In this document: positions 9,971-22,029 of the stretch, piece after piece
Layout of the letters: every line of letters starts with the position of its first letter
Numbering within the stretch: position 1 is the first letter of the stretch
DNA from: Symbiodinium sp. CCMP2592
Lineage: Eukaryota; Sar; Dinophyceae; Suessiales; Symbiodiniaceae
DNA length: 64,000 nucleotides
Reading direction: 5' to 3'
Assembly: GCA_905221615.1 (NCBI GenBank)
Contig: CAJNDT010006202.1
Coordinates: 598,501-662,500 of the forward strand
Translations under genes and position numbers: made by a program
Notes under the pieces: generated by a model
The model's database searches: none
Told to the model about the DNA's origin: nothing
What the model saw: only the letters and a program-made list of their open reading frames with translations

Positions 9971-12900
9971 GAGTGTTTGGAACAATGCGGGGCAGTACTT
10001 GCTTCGTCCAGAGGCTGCCGAGGCACCATATGAAAATCATGGTATCATATACCCCAAAACTCTATTCTCACGATTAATTCTGCCGGAGAACCAGGAGGAG
10101 CGCAGAGGACTTTTCTTGAACCTACATCGAAAGGGATGTGGATGTGTCACACGGCACCGTCGGACTTGTTCACTTGCAAGTGTTTGCCTATTGTCACGAA
10201 TAAGGCCCCTATATAAGTAGGGTTCAGGGTGTAGGAGTTACTAATCCTACGAGCACAGTCCTAACTGGCGGAAGAGCGGCAAACTACCAGGCGTCCTTGC
10301 GTGCAAGCCTGCAGCCAAAAGGAGCTACGAATCTTATGAAGTTCAGTTCGAAAACACGACAAGGGCAGTATAAGAGTGCTGTACATGTGCTATACTTGCA
10401 CTTAAGAGAGTACTCTAGGGGTACTAGAGTGTTTAGAGCCTCTATGATTTCGGGCTTTTGGACGAAGGGTTGTGGGCATAGGGTGCTCAGGGTGGTTGAG
10501 GCATGAGCGTGCTTGCGATTTACGGGTTTACGGCGTGATCGAGGAGGGCTCCCGGCTTCAAGTATTGTCTGACTTGGACCGTTTTGCGGTTTTGGCGTAA
10601 ATGGTTTTCGGTGGTGTGCAGGACGGACGGTCTGGCTGTTTTCGCAAGAAATCTAGCAGCAAGCATCTACGGACTGTGGCTACATAACTACCGCAAGAAA
10701 GCACACCAAACGACATGCCGATGTCCCGACTCCTTCTGTCCGGGACCAACGGGCCCCACAGCAGCGGAGTCTTGTTGGGCACTGATCTTTCGTTGCATGC
10801 GTTGCAATCATTTTTGGCTTGGCTTGCTTCGGCAAGCAAACCTAGGCTTCTTCGGCGGGTAGGTTTTTGGAGGCTTCGCGTTTGCAGGGGCATCGGGATG
10901 TCAAGCGGTATGCTGTACATGGCCCGAGGGTAGGCATCAGGCATCAGCCTCAGAAAAGCTACTCGCCGAGTGTGTGTGTGTGCCAAAGTGTGTGCGGGGT
11001 GCCCAAACTCTACCTTATAGGCTGTTGCGATCTGCGTGATGCGACCCTCCGATTGCTTTTTCGACTGCTCGACGTTGAGATTCAATGCCCAGCATCCCGA
11101 CGAAGTGGGCTTGTTGAAGTTTGTTGCCCTTGCCTTTTGCTGCTGAGCCGTCGCAGAAGCGTGTACACATGCGTTGCCTCAGCGGGTCTCGGAATCCCAG
11201 ACCTGTTGCAGGCAATTTTCTACATGTTCTACTACACTGGCGATCCCAAATACCGGCGATGGGCAGGTGGTTTGGGAACTGTTAAGCAGCTGTCATGTCG
11301 ACCACAGCAGAAAAAAGTCTTGAATCCATATATATATATCCATATTGTATCGTTACAGCCTCCTCTTGCGTGCCATATTTGCCGATATACTCGAGCGTGA
11401 GGGAAGGGAGGTGCATAACCTCAAGGCAGCAGTCTTGTGACCGGCAGAATTATGAAGAAGCCCGTTACTGATCGGTACGTGCCGTGACGGCCGAGGGTAG
11501 TTGAGGTGCGTTGGCTTCTAAATCAAAAGTTGTTGAGGGCAATGATCCACCAAGTCTCATCGCTTTACATAGCCTTGAGCCGCCTCGGGTCTGCTAAACC
11601 CAGATGCCCCCCCCCACCTGAGAAGAGTCATGCTTGACCGTGACTAGACTAGCCATGCAGAATACAGGCGAGATCATGGAGGCTATCGAGAAGAACTGTC
11701 GCACCACACATGGCTACAGTGGCTTCCTTGAAATACAAAGCTTTGGGGTTACGGTCTTCGAAGTATTGATTCCCCAAGCTCTTCAGCCTGTAACATCCAT
11801 GTAACGTCCACCCAGCACAGTACTTATTCGCGCATAGCTTGCACTTTCCTGGCACATCCTGTTGCCTTGAACTAGTTGGGCTCCGCAGTGTTGGATTCTT
11901 ACTTAAGGGCTTCCGGGGCCTTTTGGAGGATCTGCTGCGAGTAATAGGCATGTTTGCCAGAAAATCCCAAGAACAGACGTCGAACACAAAATTATCTTGC
12001 GCTGCTCGAATCAGGCGCTGAAGAAAGTTAGATGACTTCAATATTTGGGAGCTGCTGCGTGGAACCCTAGTACGTTAGCCATATTATGGTTGCCCTATAG
12101 TACACCTATGCTTATGCTACCCTAAGAGTATCCATGTAACACCCATACGCTAGCCTTACAGTAACTCCCCCCAGTCTTAAAGCCAGAGCAGAAGATTTTT
12201 TTTAAGGGTCCATGTACTTATGTAGTATATACATTGGCCTAGATGTAGTCCCTATTCAGGTACTTTGGGACCCAAGTTTTTGGTATATGAGCACATGGAG
12301 CCTTAGGGTTTTAGGACCAGGTGTCCTTCCAAGCCCCGATGCAACAAGGACCAGGCTGCTGGATGATTTGATGGCCCAAGATTGCGAAGAGACGTTGAGC
12401 CGAGGTGCAGTGACTGACGTGCGGCGGAGCCCGGTGACCCTGCGAAACGAGATGGAGACCTTCTTTTTGGCAGCCCCATGGGCTGGCATTTGGAATTTGT
12501 AAAGGGCCTTGACACGGTCGATAGGGTTTTAAGTGTCCAGGTAGAGCTGATTGCAATGCTTCAGCTGATCGGGCTCTGGGGGCCCAGTGCTTTCGAAGTT
12601 GCGGGTTACAGGGCCGTCGAGTCTCCTGCGGCTTGCAGCTGGCCTGGGCTCCCCATGACTGCCACCTCCCCCAGGAATCCCACCCTGTCCGACAATTTTT
12701 CCCCTGTAAGCGCAGAGTTTCCGTGTCCTTCGGGGTTTTTGTGGGTATAGGGAGTGCCGAAATGTGTTGATAAGGAAGAGGCTGAAAGACTTGGGGGGTT
12801 TGGCGCACGCCTTTGATGTGAGTCGTCTGCATCCGGGGGGTCTGTGTGGAGCAGGGAATAGGCTTTGGGCTTGGGCTCGTGTTTGTCTGTGGTTCAGACT

Positions 12901-13735
12901 TCGCTGAGGGACTCGGGTAGCAACATTTCTTGAGCCTTGAGGGGTTTGGCCGTTGCATGGAGTGTTGGTTAAACTGGATGACACGGACGAGGCAGCGGCA
13001 GCATTTTGAGTATAGAGCCGTGGGAAGTACTAAGTAAGGATTAGAGTTGAGCACGCAGGGCACCTGGAAAACTGTGTTAATGTCGATGGCATGTGATTCT
13101 GCTTCCGAAGTGGCACGTCGAACTCTTCCCATGTCTTCGCGGGCCTTGCGAGAGCAGGTATCTTGTACGCAAGCCCGGTATGCAGCCTTGACGACCCAGT
13201 AAAGGATATTGCCGGGTAGGTGACCCAAGTGCTATACTCCAGAATCCCGCCTTCGGATCGCTGGCGGTCAAGCAGATGAAGCCTCCCGAGAAGCTTTCTG
13301 CCTCCAGAGATCTGCAGCCCAGGAAACTCTGAAGTATCTCTACCTCACTTTCGTTCCTAATCCGCGCGCGGCCGCTGGATGCTGCAATTCAGTGGGAAGT
13401 TAGTCCGCGTTCTGCCTGCCCGCCCCGCATCATGTTCTTCTGGGAGCTGGGAGCTGTAGGGCCGCAAGCCACAGTTGGAGCACTGAATAGCACCTGTCGT
13501 AGTAACCAACAGTGCTGATGATATATCTCCTGCATTACCTTGATGACCCTAAACTATGGGAATTTTTGTATATTAATTATTATGGGTCAAATTATGGGTC
13601 ATGCAGGATAGTCGATTGTTTGTAATTGCTGCCAGTCTGAAGAGGCACGGCAGCATGTGACATCCCGGCACGCAGGTTTTGAACCTCGATGACTTCGTTA
13701 TCACGACCGAAGCTCATCCTCTTAGAATAGCAAAG
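9971..13735 (+). CDS. GH47 alpha-1,2-mannosidase, C-terminal part
   Basis: Family 47 glycosidases trim alpha-1,2-linked mannose from N-glycans in the ER/Golgi. Five exons are recognisable. 9971-about 10013 reads NAGQYLLRPE. 11201(or 11212)-11266 reads LLQAIFYMFYYTGDPKYRRW. 12411-12472 reads SPVTLRNEMETFFLA. 13323-13367/13370 reads ETLKYLYLTFVPNP. 13676-13735 reads NLDDFVITTEAHPLRI. These match the ordered family blocks RPE..E..FYLYR.TGD.KY, D.MESFFLAETLKYLYLLF and VFNTEAHPL. FFLA joins ETLKY in phase across a GC donor (12473). A segment of roughly 15-20 residues between RRW and the SPVTLRNE exon is not located, nor is the catalytic N-terminal two-thirds upstream of 9971. So this may be a truncated copy, or its 5' exons may be hidden. 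The first junction would give RPD instead of RPE if the acceptor at 11200 is used. Confidence 0.75.
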
Positions 13736-14109
13736 GTTGGGAAATCCAACCGACAGCAGAAATTTCTAGGCAAGTGAAGTGTAGACATTCCTCGCCAAAG
13801 GTGATACGGCACATGTTGTTCTGCGAGGGAGCGGGGTTTCGATTGCCGACTCAAAAAATTGTTTCGGCTTCACGGATGGAATCTCAACATTCCAAAGTCG
13901 ATACATCCGCCTGCTTTGCATGGAAGGACCTCGTCAGCAAAGACGAATGTTGATGAATTCCATGCGTTGCCCTATGCATCTCAAGCCTGTTTCGGCTTGA
14001 AAATTAATTCACGAGACTTGCGCAGTCGAGGCGGTTCATCCCGAGGGTTTTGCATAATTGTGCTTGTATACCTGCATCTGTATCTAGAGCTAGATAAATT
14101 ATCCTTATC
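13736..14109. other. no supported gene
   Basis: Region after the last GH47 exon. The C-terminal tail and stop of the mannosidase should lie here but no clear exon is seen. Confidence 0.45.
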
Positions 14110-14412
14110 TGTAGCTTTCTACATGGTTAGTTAGACAGATAGATCGTTAGATGGATGGGTGGATTGTATACAGACGGGTAGATAAAGAGCAAGATAGAAA
14201 GATACGTAGAGGCAGATAGGCAGAGCGAGATAGAGACAGAGAGCTAGCTAATAATATAGATTGATCGACAGGTGGATAGGTCGACAGACCGGTAGATCAA
14301 TAGATCGACAGATAGACAGATAAATAGCAGGCATGGATGGTAGCTAGCCAGCTGGCTGGCTTGCTAATTAGCTTGTTCGGTGGGTAGGTAGATGATAGTG
14401 AGTTAAGTAAGG

Positions 14413-14473
<61 letters not shown>

Positions 14474-14530
14474 CAGAGACAGAGACAGAGAGAGAGAGAG
14501 CGAGCGAAAGCGAGACAGAGAGATGGGGAG
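14110..14530. repeat. GATA-like degenerate repeats and GA/GACAGA tract
   Basis: Degenerate TAGA/GATA words (14110-14400) lead into a pure AG run (14415-14453), then ACAGAG hexamers and AG again to about 14525. Confidence 0.85.
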
Positions 14531-14776
14531 CTAAGAGATAGGGACAAGAGAAATCAGACGCTCTCCCGTAGAAAACCCCTATGAGCACAGAACACTTAGT
14601 AATCGATATTCACGGACATGGTGGGACGGCCAGCTCGAACTGCTTTGTCTCGATGACCCATAGCGCAAAGGGCCAGAAACCCTGTGCATGTTGCTTCAGT
14701 CAAAGACTCCAGGGTTGGAAAGGGCTGAGGTTTTCCTATGGCTTAAGGAGACCTTCCCAACACACACGGCGCGCAG

Positions 14777-14913
14777 CCGGAATTCCTTGGCTTTTCTTTT
14801 GCGTTGCCCTTTCTCGGCTTCCATTCTTTGGAGGTGCTGGGTATTCTGCTTTGCTGTCAGTTGAATCCCAGGCCTTAACTGTTGCCCCAGAATCATGCGG
14901 CTTGCTGGCATGA
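14777..14913 (+). CDS. candidate terminal exon, hydrophobic protein
   Basis: Acceptor GCGCAG ends at 14776 and the frame stops at TGA 14911. It encodes GIPWLFFCVALSRLPFF followed by a small-residue tail ending CGLLA. Open reading extends upstream to ATG 14581, but that part has poor protein character. Unknown function. The - strand frame here is Lys/Arg-rich and taken as a shadow. Confidence 0.35.
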
Positions 14914-14992
14914 GCGCGTCCACTTGGTCCGGTCCCTGCACCCCAAACCCTGAACGATTTCAAGCTCTCAAGCCTAGGCGCTGTCACGCTGT

Positions 14993-15202
14993 GTGCACGC
15001 ACAGAAGACAACGGTCAACCAAAAGACTCGAGAAGTTAGCAGACTCAAATCCGAGCTGTGTGTGTATCCTAGGCAGAGGGCCTTTTGTCGGATCTTGCAA
15101 AATCCTGGCTGTGAGAATTGTATAGCCTTTGGGTCATGTTCTGAAAATGGGTCGCTGTCTCAGAAGAGGCGCACGAAACGGTCCAAGCGTGCGCCAACCT
15201 GA
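14993..15202 (+). CDS. weak exon candidate, coiled-coil-like start
   Basis: Open frame reading KTREVSRLKSELCVYPRQRA and then a Cys-containing and basic tail, stop at 15200. An AG acceptor is near 15018. It overlaps a competing frame and is called only because the neighbouring + exons are stronger. Confidence 0.22.
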   Translation: MHAQKTTVNQKTREVSRLKSELCVYPRQRAFCRILQNPGCENCIAFGSCSENGSLSQKRRTKRSKRAPT

Positions 15203-15385
15203 CAGTCAAAACCCAAACCCTGTGCAATACTCCGAACGTAAACATCGCATCTGGTGTGTGCTACTGAAGGTGGGGCTTAAGTTAAGGTTCGGTTTGAGAT
15301 GGCTCATCCTGTGCTTATCTGCGTTTGTCTTGGGAGTTGCGTGTAGGTTACGCTTGCCGGGGCGTAGGCATAGGTAGGATGGCAG

Positions 15386-17054
15386 ACCTTCGAGCCTTTA
15401 AGTTCGAACTCCGCCCACGCCATGTCGTCAAAGTTCACGACTGCGGCAGTGGAAGAAGGGCACGGCACTCAGCTCGTGCAGTGGTCATTGCGATCCTTGA
15501 AAGCCGACCCCCCATGTCCTTAAAGCAGCAAAAAACGAAGCTGCCGGTATGTCTGTAGACGGTATTCCATGCCGGTAGCATTCGTGTCGTGTAGTGGGAA
15601 CGACATCCGCCGTCCCTTCGATTTCTGTTGGCAGTTCCATGAACGATGTCGCTTCAACGACGATGACGTTGACTCCATTTCATCGGGTTGTTCGTTGAAT
15701 TATGGTTTCTCTCCGTTTGTGTGTGAGACTAACTGACCGAAGCCCGCATGGCTGCAAAGTATGCGCAGTGACAATCCTTCTGTTTGCCTTTTCCTTGCTT
15801 GCAGCCGGTTAACCGGTTGATTCTCAGGACCTCATGGCAAAAGAACGTACTGTGGAGGCTTCGAACATCGGATCCGATGCGGATGCGCTTAAGACAGTGT
15901 TGCTACTAAAGACTGATGCCGGGATGCCCCCATGTCCAGATCAAGTGAGTCGCAGCTCTAATGGCGGCATCATCCAGCTCAGGATAAGTAGCATGTGGCA
16001 GTAGTGAGAACGTAGGAGCATCAAACTGATGCAAGGTCTCGGGAGACGGCTGCGGCACTGCTGGAGGCTTCTGATGCCTTCCTCTTCGACTGCGAGCCTC
16101 GGGCCATGAATCAGAGCTTGCGACCGTATAGCTGTGAATATGTATTTGTCTATAACGTGTATGTATATATATATATATACAGAGATATAGATATGTTTAT
16201 GTATATATATATATACACATGTTCATAGCTAACAAGTGAATGTGTCTGGTTGCACAAAGGCTGGACCATTAGATGTCATGAGCCAAAAGGAATATCATTT
16301 GCAGCTTATAGACATCCTTGTACACAGTCAGCAGCTGGTCGTGCTCATGGTCGGCACATGTGGTTGTGCCTTCGTCTCTGTATGCTGAACATCCAGGACC
16401 AGGCGAGAAGTTGGGCCACACGTAACGCTAAGCCCCAAAACCCTAAACCCTTGGGACAGCTGGTCTGTTGTGCCCCTGAACCGTTTTTCCTACTATGCCA
16501 TATGCCGCTTATGCTCGTCTTTCTTACTTATATTCTGTTTGTTTGCACAACAGTCTGGACTGCCTTACAGTAGTAACGGTAGCAATGGACCCAGAAGCCG
16601 TGCCTGCGATTGTGCGAGTGTGCGAGTCAAAAAAAAACCCTTGGGACTGGCCCCATCTTCCTACCTTCACCCCTCGGCCTTCCCTTGTCCTCACTCCGCC
16701 TAAAAACTGCTATGCTGCTTTTAGTACACCACAGAAACCGGTTCCTGACTCCATCTTCGCAACCGCAGAGGAGCGAATTCAGACGGCAGGGTACCTAGGT
16801 TGACTTCATGTAGGGTTCATGAAGACGCACCATACGCGCACCGAGGCAGATAAAAGGACACACACACACACACTCACTAACATGCCTACTAGTATGTCAT
16901 ATTCTGACTTGCGATGCTTGTTGCTTTTTGATGAGTACTCCTGCAGGCTTCAAGGTTACAGGAAGTTGTACCGGTTGCCCCAGAAGGAAACCCCACGGGA
17001 CCGACCCAACGCGAGCGTCTTAGGACGGCACCCTGTACCATGCTGGCGAGGCAG
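15386..17054 (+). CDS. group of exons, unknown gene(s)
   Basis: Candidate exons: 15386-15502 (AAVEEGHGTQLVQWSLRSLK, GC donor); 15595-about 15665 (DIRRPFDFCWQFHERCRF, Cys/His-containing, GTTGAC donor); 15828-15944 (LMAKERTVEASNIGSDADAL, acceptor TCTCAG, consensus donor GTGAGT, phase 0 at both ends); 16046-16102 (TAAALLEASDAFLFDCEPR, phase 0); about 16585-16625 (MDPEAVPAIVRVCESKK); 16735-16790 (KPVPDSIFATAEERIQTAG, GTACCT donor); 16947-17054 (SRLQEVVPVAPEGNPTGPTQ, phase 0 both ends). The 15828 and 16046 exons join in phase. The others need not belong to one gene. No family is recognised. Confidence 0.45.
16163..16212. repeat. TA-rich microsatellite
   Basis: Interrupted TA/TATG run between candidate exons. 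Confidence 0.8.
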
Positions 17055-17401
17055 GTTTTTCTTTCTTGGGCTCCTTTGTGCCTTCGTGGGCTCACTGTAT
17101 GTAGTAGAGGAATCCAGGGCCAGAGAGGCTCAGGGACGTTTGCGCATGGGATTGCGGTTGCAGGGTTTCGCAATCATCGGAGTGTCAGATTTTGCCGCCT
17201 GATCGTAGTTCCCTCGATGCAAGTCCGACGTTGCTGGTGACGGTTTGCAATAATAATATGTTGTTCACCCATGTTCGTACGGCCTGACGTTGAGCGTCCT
17301 GCATGTATGTATGTGTGCTATGTATACATGAGCAAAGAGTCCGCCGGCTTCAATCTGGCGCCAGGTCCTTCCCAACGTGGCCGAGGCGATAGCCCATCTT
17401 A

Positions 17402-17602
17402 GACGCTTGGGAAAGGCTGCTGGCGCCCGAGACAATGTTCGGCGAGGGACCTGAACCATTTAAGCCCAGAAGGATTTGTGGGGTTGATCGGTTGCTGCTG
17501 GTCGAAACTGGAAGAGACAACGGTGCCTGGCGGCTTAGCGGCTCAGCGCCCGCATGCTGCAATCAGCGTCATGAAGTCGGGAAGACGATGCGACGTACCT
17601 AA
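17402..17602 (+). CDS. candidate terminal exon, unknown protein
   Basis: Open frame of about 66 codons with ATG at 17435 and stop TAA 17600; acceptor CATCTTAG before 17402. Reads AWERLLAPETMFGEGPEP, RRICGVDRLLLVETG, then a Cys-containing basic tail. Two other + frames are interrupted here. Unknown family. Confidence 0.42.
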   Translation, partial: DAWERLLAPETMFGEGPEPFKPRRICGVDRLLLVETGRDNGAWRLSGSAPACCNQRHEVGKTMRRT

Positions 17603-17699
17603 GAGCAAGCAGCAGTCTCTCTCTGTGTTTTTGTTCTTGTGGTAGCTCTCTACAGCTACATTGCGCATGTAGCTGCACCTGTAGTTACCAACACACACA

Positions 17700-17830
17700 G
17701 ACAAACACGCACGCACACGTATGTGGGTGTGTATGTATATGTATGTATGTATGTATGTATGTAGTCATGTATGCTGCTGTACATGTGTATGTACGTATGT
17801 ATGTATCTCTGTACGTGTGTATCTACACAG
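17700..17830. repeat. GTAT/TGTA microsatellite
   Basis: CA-rich then GTAT tetranucleotide run, similar in type to that at 9349-9396. Confidence 0.8.
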
Positions 17831-18613
17831 AACATTGGCAGTATCATTAGTAGGTTTATAATGGCGAAATGTATGCATATAGTTTTGCAGACATGCAACT
17901 TTATAAATGTATCAGCGTATCACCTATGTACAGACGCACGCAGTGATATATCTATGTGTATATATATACACACACGCGTGCACTCACGTACCTACGCCCG
18001 TACTAATCTGCAAATTCAAGATACAGATGGTGCGCTGTACCAGCTACAACCTCACAGGGTCCAAAGTACCCATATAGTAGGATGCAGGGTTTCTATATAA
18101 GGAACTATACTAATTGTTCTGAGTTATGAGTTGGGGAAGTATCCCCTGTACTGTAGCAGTACTTAGTACCCTTTGGGAACAAAGTAGGGAGAACCGGGGG
18201 GTGGCATCTTGTGAAGCCTGTCGGGTTCAGGTCTTCTTCGTCACGAACACCTCTTCCAGGCTGCTTTGTTTCGGGGCGCAATAAGACTAAGAGTAGAAAT
18301 CGTAATGTTAAAGAACAGTCAGTAACTACTGTAATTGTGTGAAGATTTATCGTCAGCAGTATGCTGCAATTGGAATTGGCTGCCCTGACAGGTTTAACAC
18401 ACAAGAGAACTGGCATGGTGAAACGATCAGACGTAACGTTCCGCCGAAAGGTGCGTGTGTCTGCCCTGGCCGAAATCCGAAATAAACCCTGCAGAGCCCT
18501 TTCTCATGCTCCCTTGCATACAGGCTTCGGTCGGAGCCACCTACCCCTAAACTCTAAATCCCTAAGCCAAAAAAAAACCCGAACATTCCTAAGCACTGGA
18601 GACCTCGCTGCAG

Positions 18614-18689
18614 GAGCAAAGAGCAGCTCAGGGACAAACTCTGCGCCCTGGGAATCGATTGCCAGGCAGAGGCAGGCCGGGAAGTGCCG
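18614..18689 (+). CDS. isolated exon, unknown protein
   Basis: Acceptor CTGCAG with G as first exon base and a GTTTAG donor. The 25 encoded residues read SKEQLRDKLCALGIDCQAEA then GREVP. It is followed at once by degenerate telomere-type GGTTTAGG sequence. Only one frame is protein-like. Confidence 0.42.
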
Positions 18690-21190
18690 GTTTAGGAAGT
18701 TTAGGGTTTAGGTGGCTTTAGGGGTTAGGGATTTAGGGTTGTGTAAACCTCGTTCAAAAAGGGTTTACACATCCAGGCGGGCATATACAAGTCTTTGCAG
18801 AAGGGTTTACGGGTTTAAAGTTTGGGGGTCAGGGTTTTAGGAAACTCTTGGGGCTTTGGATAAGCGCCCTGTTAGTACGCCTTATAGAAGACTGCCACAG
18901 AAACCTTATGCTATACGGTTTTCGATACAATAGTGTTTATAAGGGTTCCTATCACACAGGGTTCTTGAATGGGTTCCTGGAAGCCAACTAGGTTCGTGCA
19001 ATAGTATTTGAGAGGGAGCAGTTTTCTATCACAGTGCTCTTCAAGGCTTCCTATGAGGGTTCTATAATGGGCTTCTAGCAGGGGAGTTGTCCTGAAGTTC
19101 GTTGTGTTTCTATAACTATAGTCTCCTTAGAATTATTGTTTATTTTTGTTCATATACAACCCAAGAGAATATGAAATTTATTATTTTTAGTATGGTTCTA
19201 AGGGGGGTATAGATAGGGGTTCTTCAGTCTAAACTACCAGCCACACACGCAAGATACCAACATTGAAGCCTGAAGCCTCGAACTGCCCAACTCCTAAACC
19301 CGAAACCCTACCCTAAACCCTAAACCGCCGACCCTAACAACCCAAAGTCCCTGTGAGCCTGCTAACATCGATGTGACGTCCCTTGGCAAAATATATCTTA
19401 GCCTTTTCTCCGGCCCTACCTGTTGAATTTTTGGCGAGTGATTTTGGGCTTTTCGGAGGTTTGCGCACGATTGTAGATCCTTTTTTTTGGCGTGGTCGGG
19501 CCTTGGTGACAGCGGCTGCTGCGCTCGATCCCTATAAGAAGCAAGAAAGCAAGAACAGAAAAGCAACAATCGACTGTACAAGGTGAAACAAAGTGGCTGC
19601 GACATACAGACTTAGCCGGCAAAGTATTGCAACTTGAGAATTGGCTTCGGACTTCAGGTGCTACCCCACATACCCCACATGCCTCAAAGCCTGAAGTCTT
19701 CACGAACTTGTGTGTCCTTCAAGGGATAGAGAGAGCCGCTGGCCATCCCCCCGAACTACGTTTTCACACAAGCTTTTGGACACTTTCTTCTCTGGAATCC
19801 TCATTAAACTTAACCTATTGTTCTGTGACTTTAAGATATGTCAGGGCTTAGGGTTCAGAGCGTGGGGTGTTCGTTTGGGCGCGGTCGAGCCCATAAACCC
19901 TAAACCTGACCCGTTTTAAGAACCCGTTTCCATTTGAATTAAAACCCATGCAAACCCCTAACCCCTAAACCATTTAACCCTAAACCTTGAAGCCCAAAAG
20001 TCCTAAACCCGAAGGAGTGTGTGCCTTCGGGGGTGCGGGCCCCTCAGATGCTGCCGTGAGGTGTTCTGCAGACAGCAGATCCCAAAACTCCAGGATTTAA
20101 GATTGTCTTGTGTTCGATTAAGGTTTTTCTTGCAGGGTTGAAGGTTTCTGGCGTTTTTGGAAGGCTTTGAACACTGGGTTTGGAAAATAAAGCGTTGACG
20201 GTTCAACGGGGCTTCACCGGACTCTATTTTGGAGTTATTGGCTTCGGCATGGGGGAAGTCTGAGATAATGGACCAAATCGATCTCGGAATCTTGAACCGT
20301 CGTGTGTGCCACATGCAATGCTCAGCTCTGACAGCAAGAGTCGGGTCCGGGCCTCTGCGCTCTGTCGTGCAAAGTGCCGAGATCCAAGGGCCAAAGCCTA
20401 GAACGCCACACCTTCAGCTCGAGCTCTTAACCCGAGCCTCTCTGAGAACCTAAGCTCATTATACCAAGACTACTGCGAGGCCCCGCATCCCCCAAAAGAG
20501 AGAGCAAGCAGCAGCCCTCCGAGGTTCGCCGCGTCTTACATCAGGCAAGGCACCTTTAGTGACTGCAAGCATGTATGCATGAGATCGCATGAGTCACCTG
20601 CTTCTGCCTGTACACATATATGCTATGCATGCTTAAGTGGCAGCATCTGTGTCTACTATGTCTACTGCTATGGCTGGTTCGTAAGCGATACAGGTCCACC
20701 CAAAATCCACCATACACGTATGCAGTTGTGTAGAGAGATGCAGGCATGCGTCGATACCGATGTAAGTGGTAGGTTAAAGCAACCATCTTCTTGCTTTCGG
20801 GCATCGTTGGGGCTCTCGAGTCATTGAGTCCCAACAGGATACAGGATTTCGGCCGAATTTGGGGGTTGTTGGGGCCAAGAGGCCTTAGAGCTACTTGAGG
20901 CAAGGCTTTCTGACCTAACATATACTACTGTTTGTAAGCCTTCGACAAATGACAAGAGACGTGGCTATGTACCGGAGGGAAGAGCACTCATTGAAGCCTT
21001 TGATCGGAGTCGACATGGTCGCTCTACGAGGGTGCCGGGTTTGAGGGGCCCCGATCCTCACAGCGTTGATTGCACAAGGCGTGATGCACTGGAATTCGCG
21101 GGAGCACAGCCGCACACGACAATTGCTCGAACATACCTGCTCTAGGCATACGGAACGTAGCTATCTATCCATCTGTCTCTCGCTCACTCT
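18690..21190. other. repeat-rich spacer, no firm gene
   Basis: Contains scattered TTTAGGG/CCCTAAA copies (18.70-18.85, 19.30-19.33, 19.85-20.0 kb) and a dispersed repeat at 19081-19235. There are two weak + frames: 20229-20350, and 21004-21140 with TRRDALEFAGAQPHTTIAR. I see no junctions strong enough to call exons. Confidence 0.5.
19081..19235. repeat. dispersed repeat, family shared with 63.66-63.83 kb
   Basis: Shares TATAGTCTCCTT, CCCAAGAGAATAT and AGGGGGGTATAG in the same order and spacing with 63661-63830 on the same strand. Confidence 0.65.
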
Positions 21191-21192
21191 AG

Positions 21193-21226
21193 GTCTCTCT
21201 CTCTCTCTCTCGCTCTCGCTGTCTGT
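21193..21226. repeat. CT microsatellite
   Basis: Short TC dinucleotide run. Confidence 0.8.
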
Positions 21227-21622
21227 CACACGTTCACACATACATAAATGATAAATGCACGTCGCGCCACATGCTTCATCCCAGCCGCAGCTACTTCTTT
21301 CACCGGCATGCATGAGTTCAGTGAAAGGCCCAACATGCTTACTGCACGTCCTGAGCTATTTCGTGCCATGCACGTCAGGCACAGCCATCCAGAGGCGGCC
21401 GAAACAAGCACCCTAAAGCCCGACTGCGAGCCCTTGTCTTTCTCGAGTTCTTGGTTTCGGGGCCTGCTTAGTTCGAGCCGGTTCGGTTGTTGTTGGAGCA
21501 GGTGACGCTCACTCCCAGAGTGGGTGTACACGGGAGCCGGGGTGTGGTCTCCGGGATAACCTCGCCGACGTACCATGAACCATAAACCGTACTCCGAAAC
21601 TACTTGCATGCGAGCGATTTAG

Positions 21623-21725
21623 GGGCGTGCAGTTCCTTGAAACCAGAGTATATAGATCCGCGGAATGCACCATATGGTCCTGCACCAGGAAACGTCGGTA
21701 GTAATTTCGGCTCGTATGAGTCCAG
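21623..21725 (+). CDS. isolated exon, Gly/Pro/Asn-rich segment
   Basis: Acceptor TTTAG and donor AG/GTCTGT. The frame reads SLKPEYIDPRNAPYGPAPG then NVGSNFGSYESR. Its composition (Tyr, Gly, Pro, Asn, few Leu) suits an extended or RNA-binding/secreted segment. The antisense ORF of 102 codons over 21600-21908 is judged a shadow. Confidence 0.45.
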
Positions 21726-22029
21726 GTCTGTATCATGTAGTGTTAACCGTACATAAACTGCAAGCACCAGGTCACCAGCTCCATGTCGCAAAAGCTGCTG
21801 GCACCACTCAACATGCTTTTCGACATTGTAGCGCCAGGTCGTGTCAAAACGTTTCATAGCCCTGCGCCTGCTGCAGCTGTTTAAGACCCACCGCATTAGA
21901 GTTTTCATGTTCAGCCGTTCTGTCGGTCTTTTGCTCGGGACCGCCCTTACCTCGACCCCAAAAGTATGTAGAATAATAGGCTTTTATAGGTTTTGGGCCA
22001 TTATTTTTATCTACTTTTGAGAGTCTAGG

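Noticed and set aside
10558..11085. 175-codon - strand ORF
   Set aside because: Lies in a GH47 intron, no recognisable protein character and no junctions.
18218..18280. - strand peptide APKQSSLEEVFVTKKT resembling an ABC-transporter C-terminus
   Set aside because: Only about 16 residues and wrong strand; no other ABC motif nearby.
21600..21908. 102-codon - strand ORF starting MKTLMRWVLNS
   Set aside because: Shadow of the + exon 21623-21725, which has better junctions.
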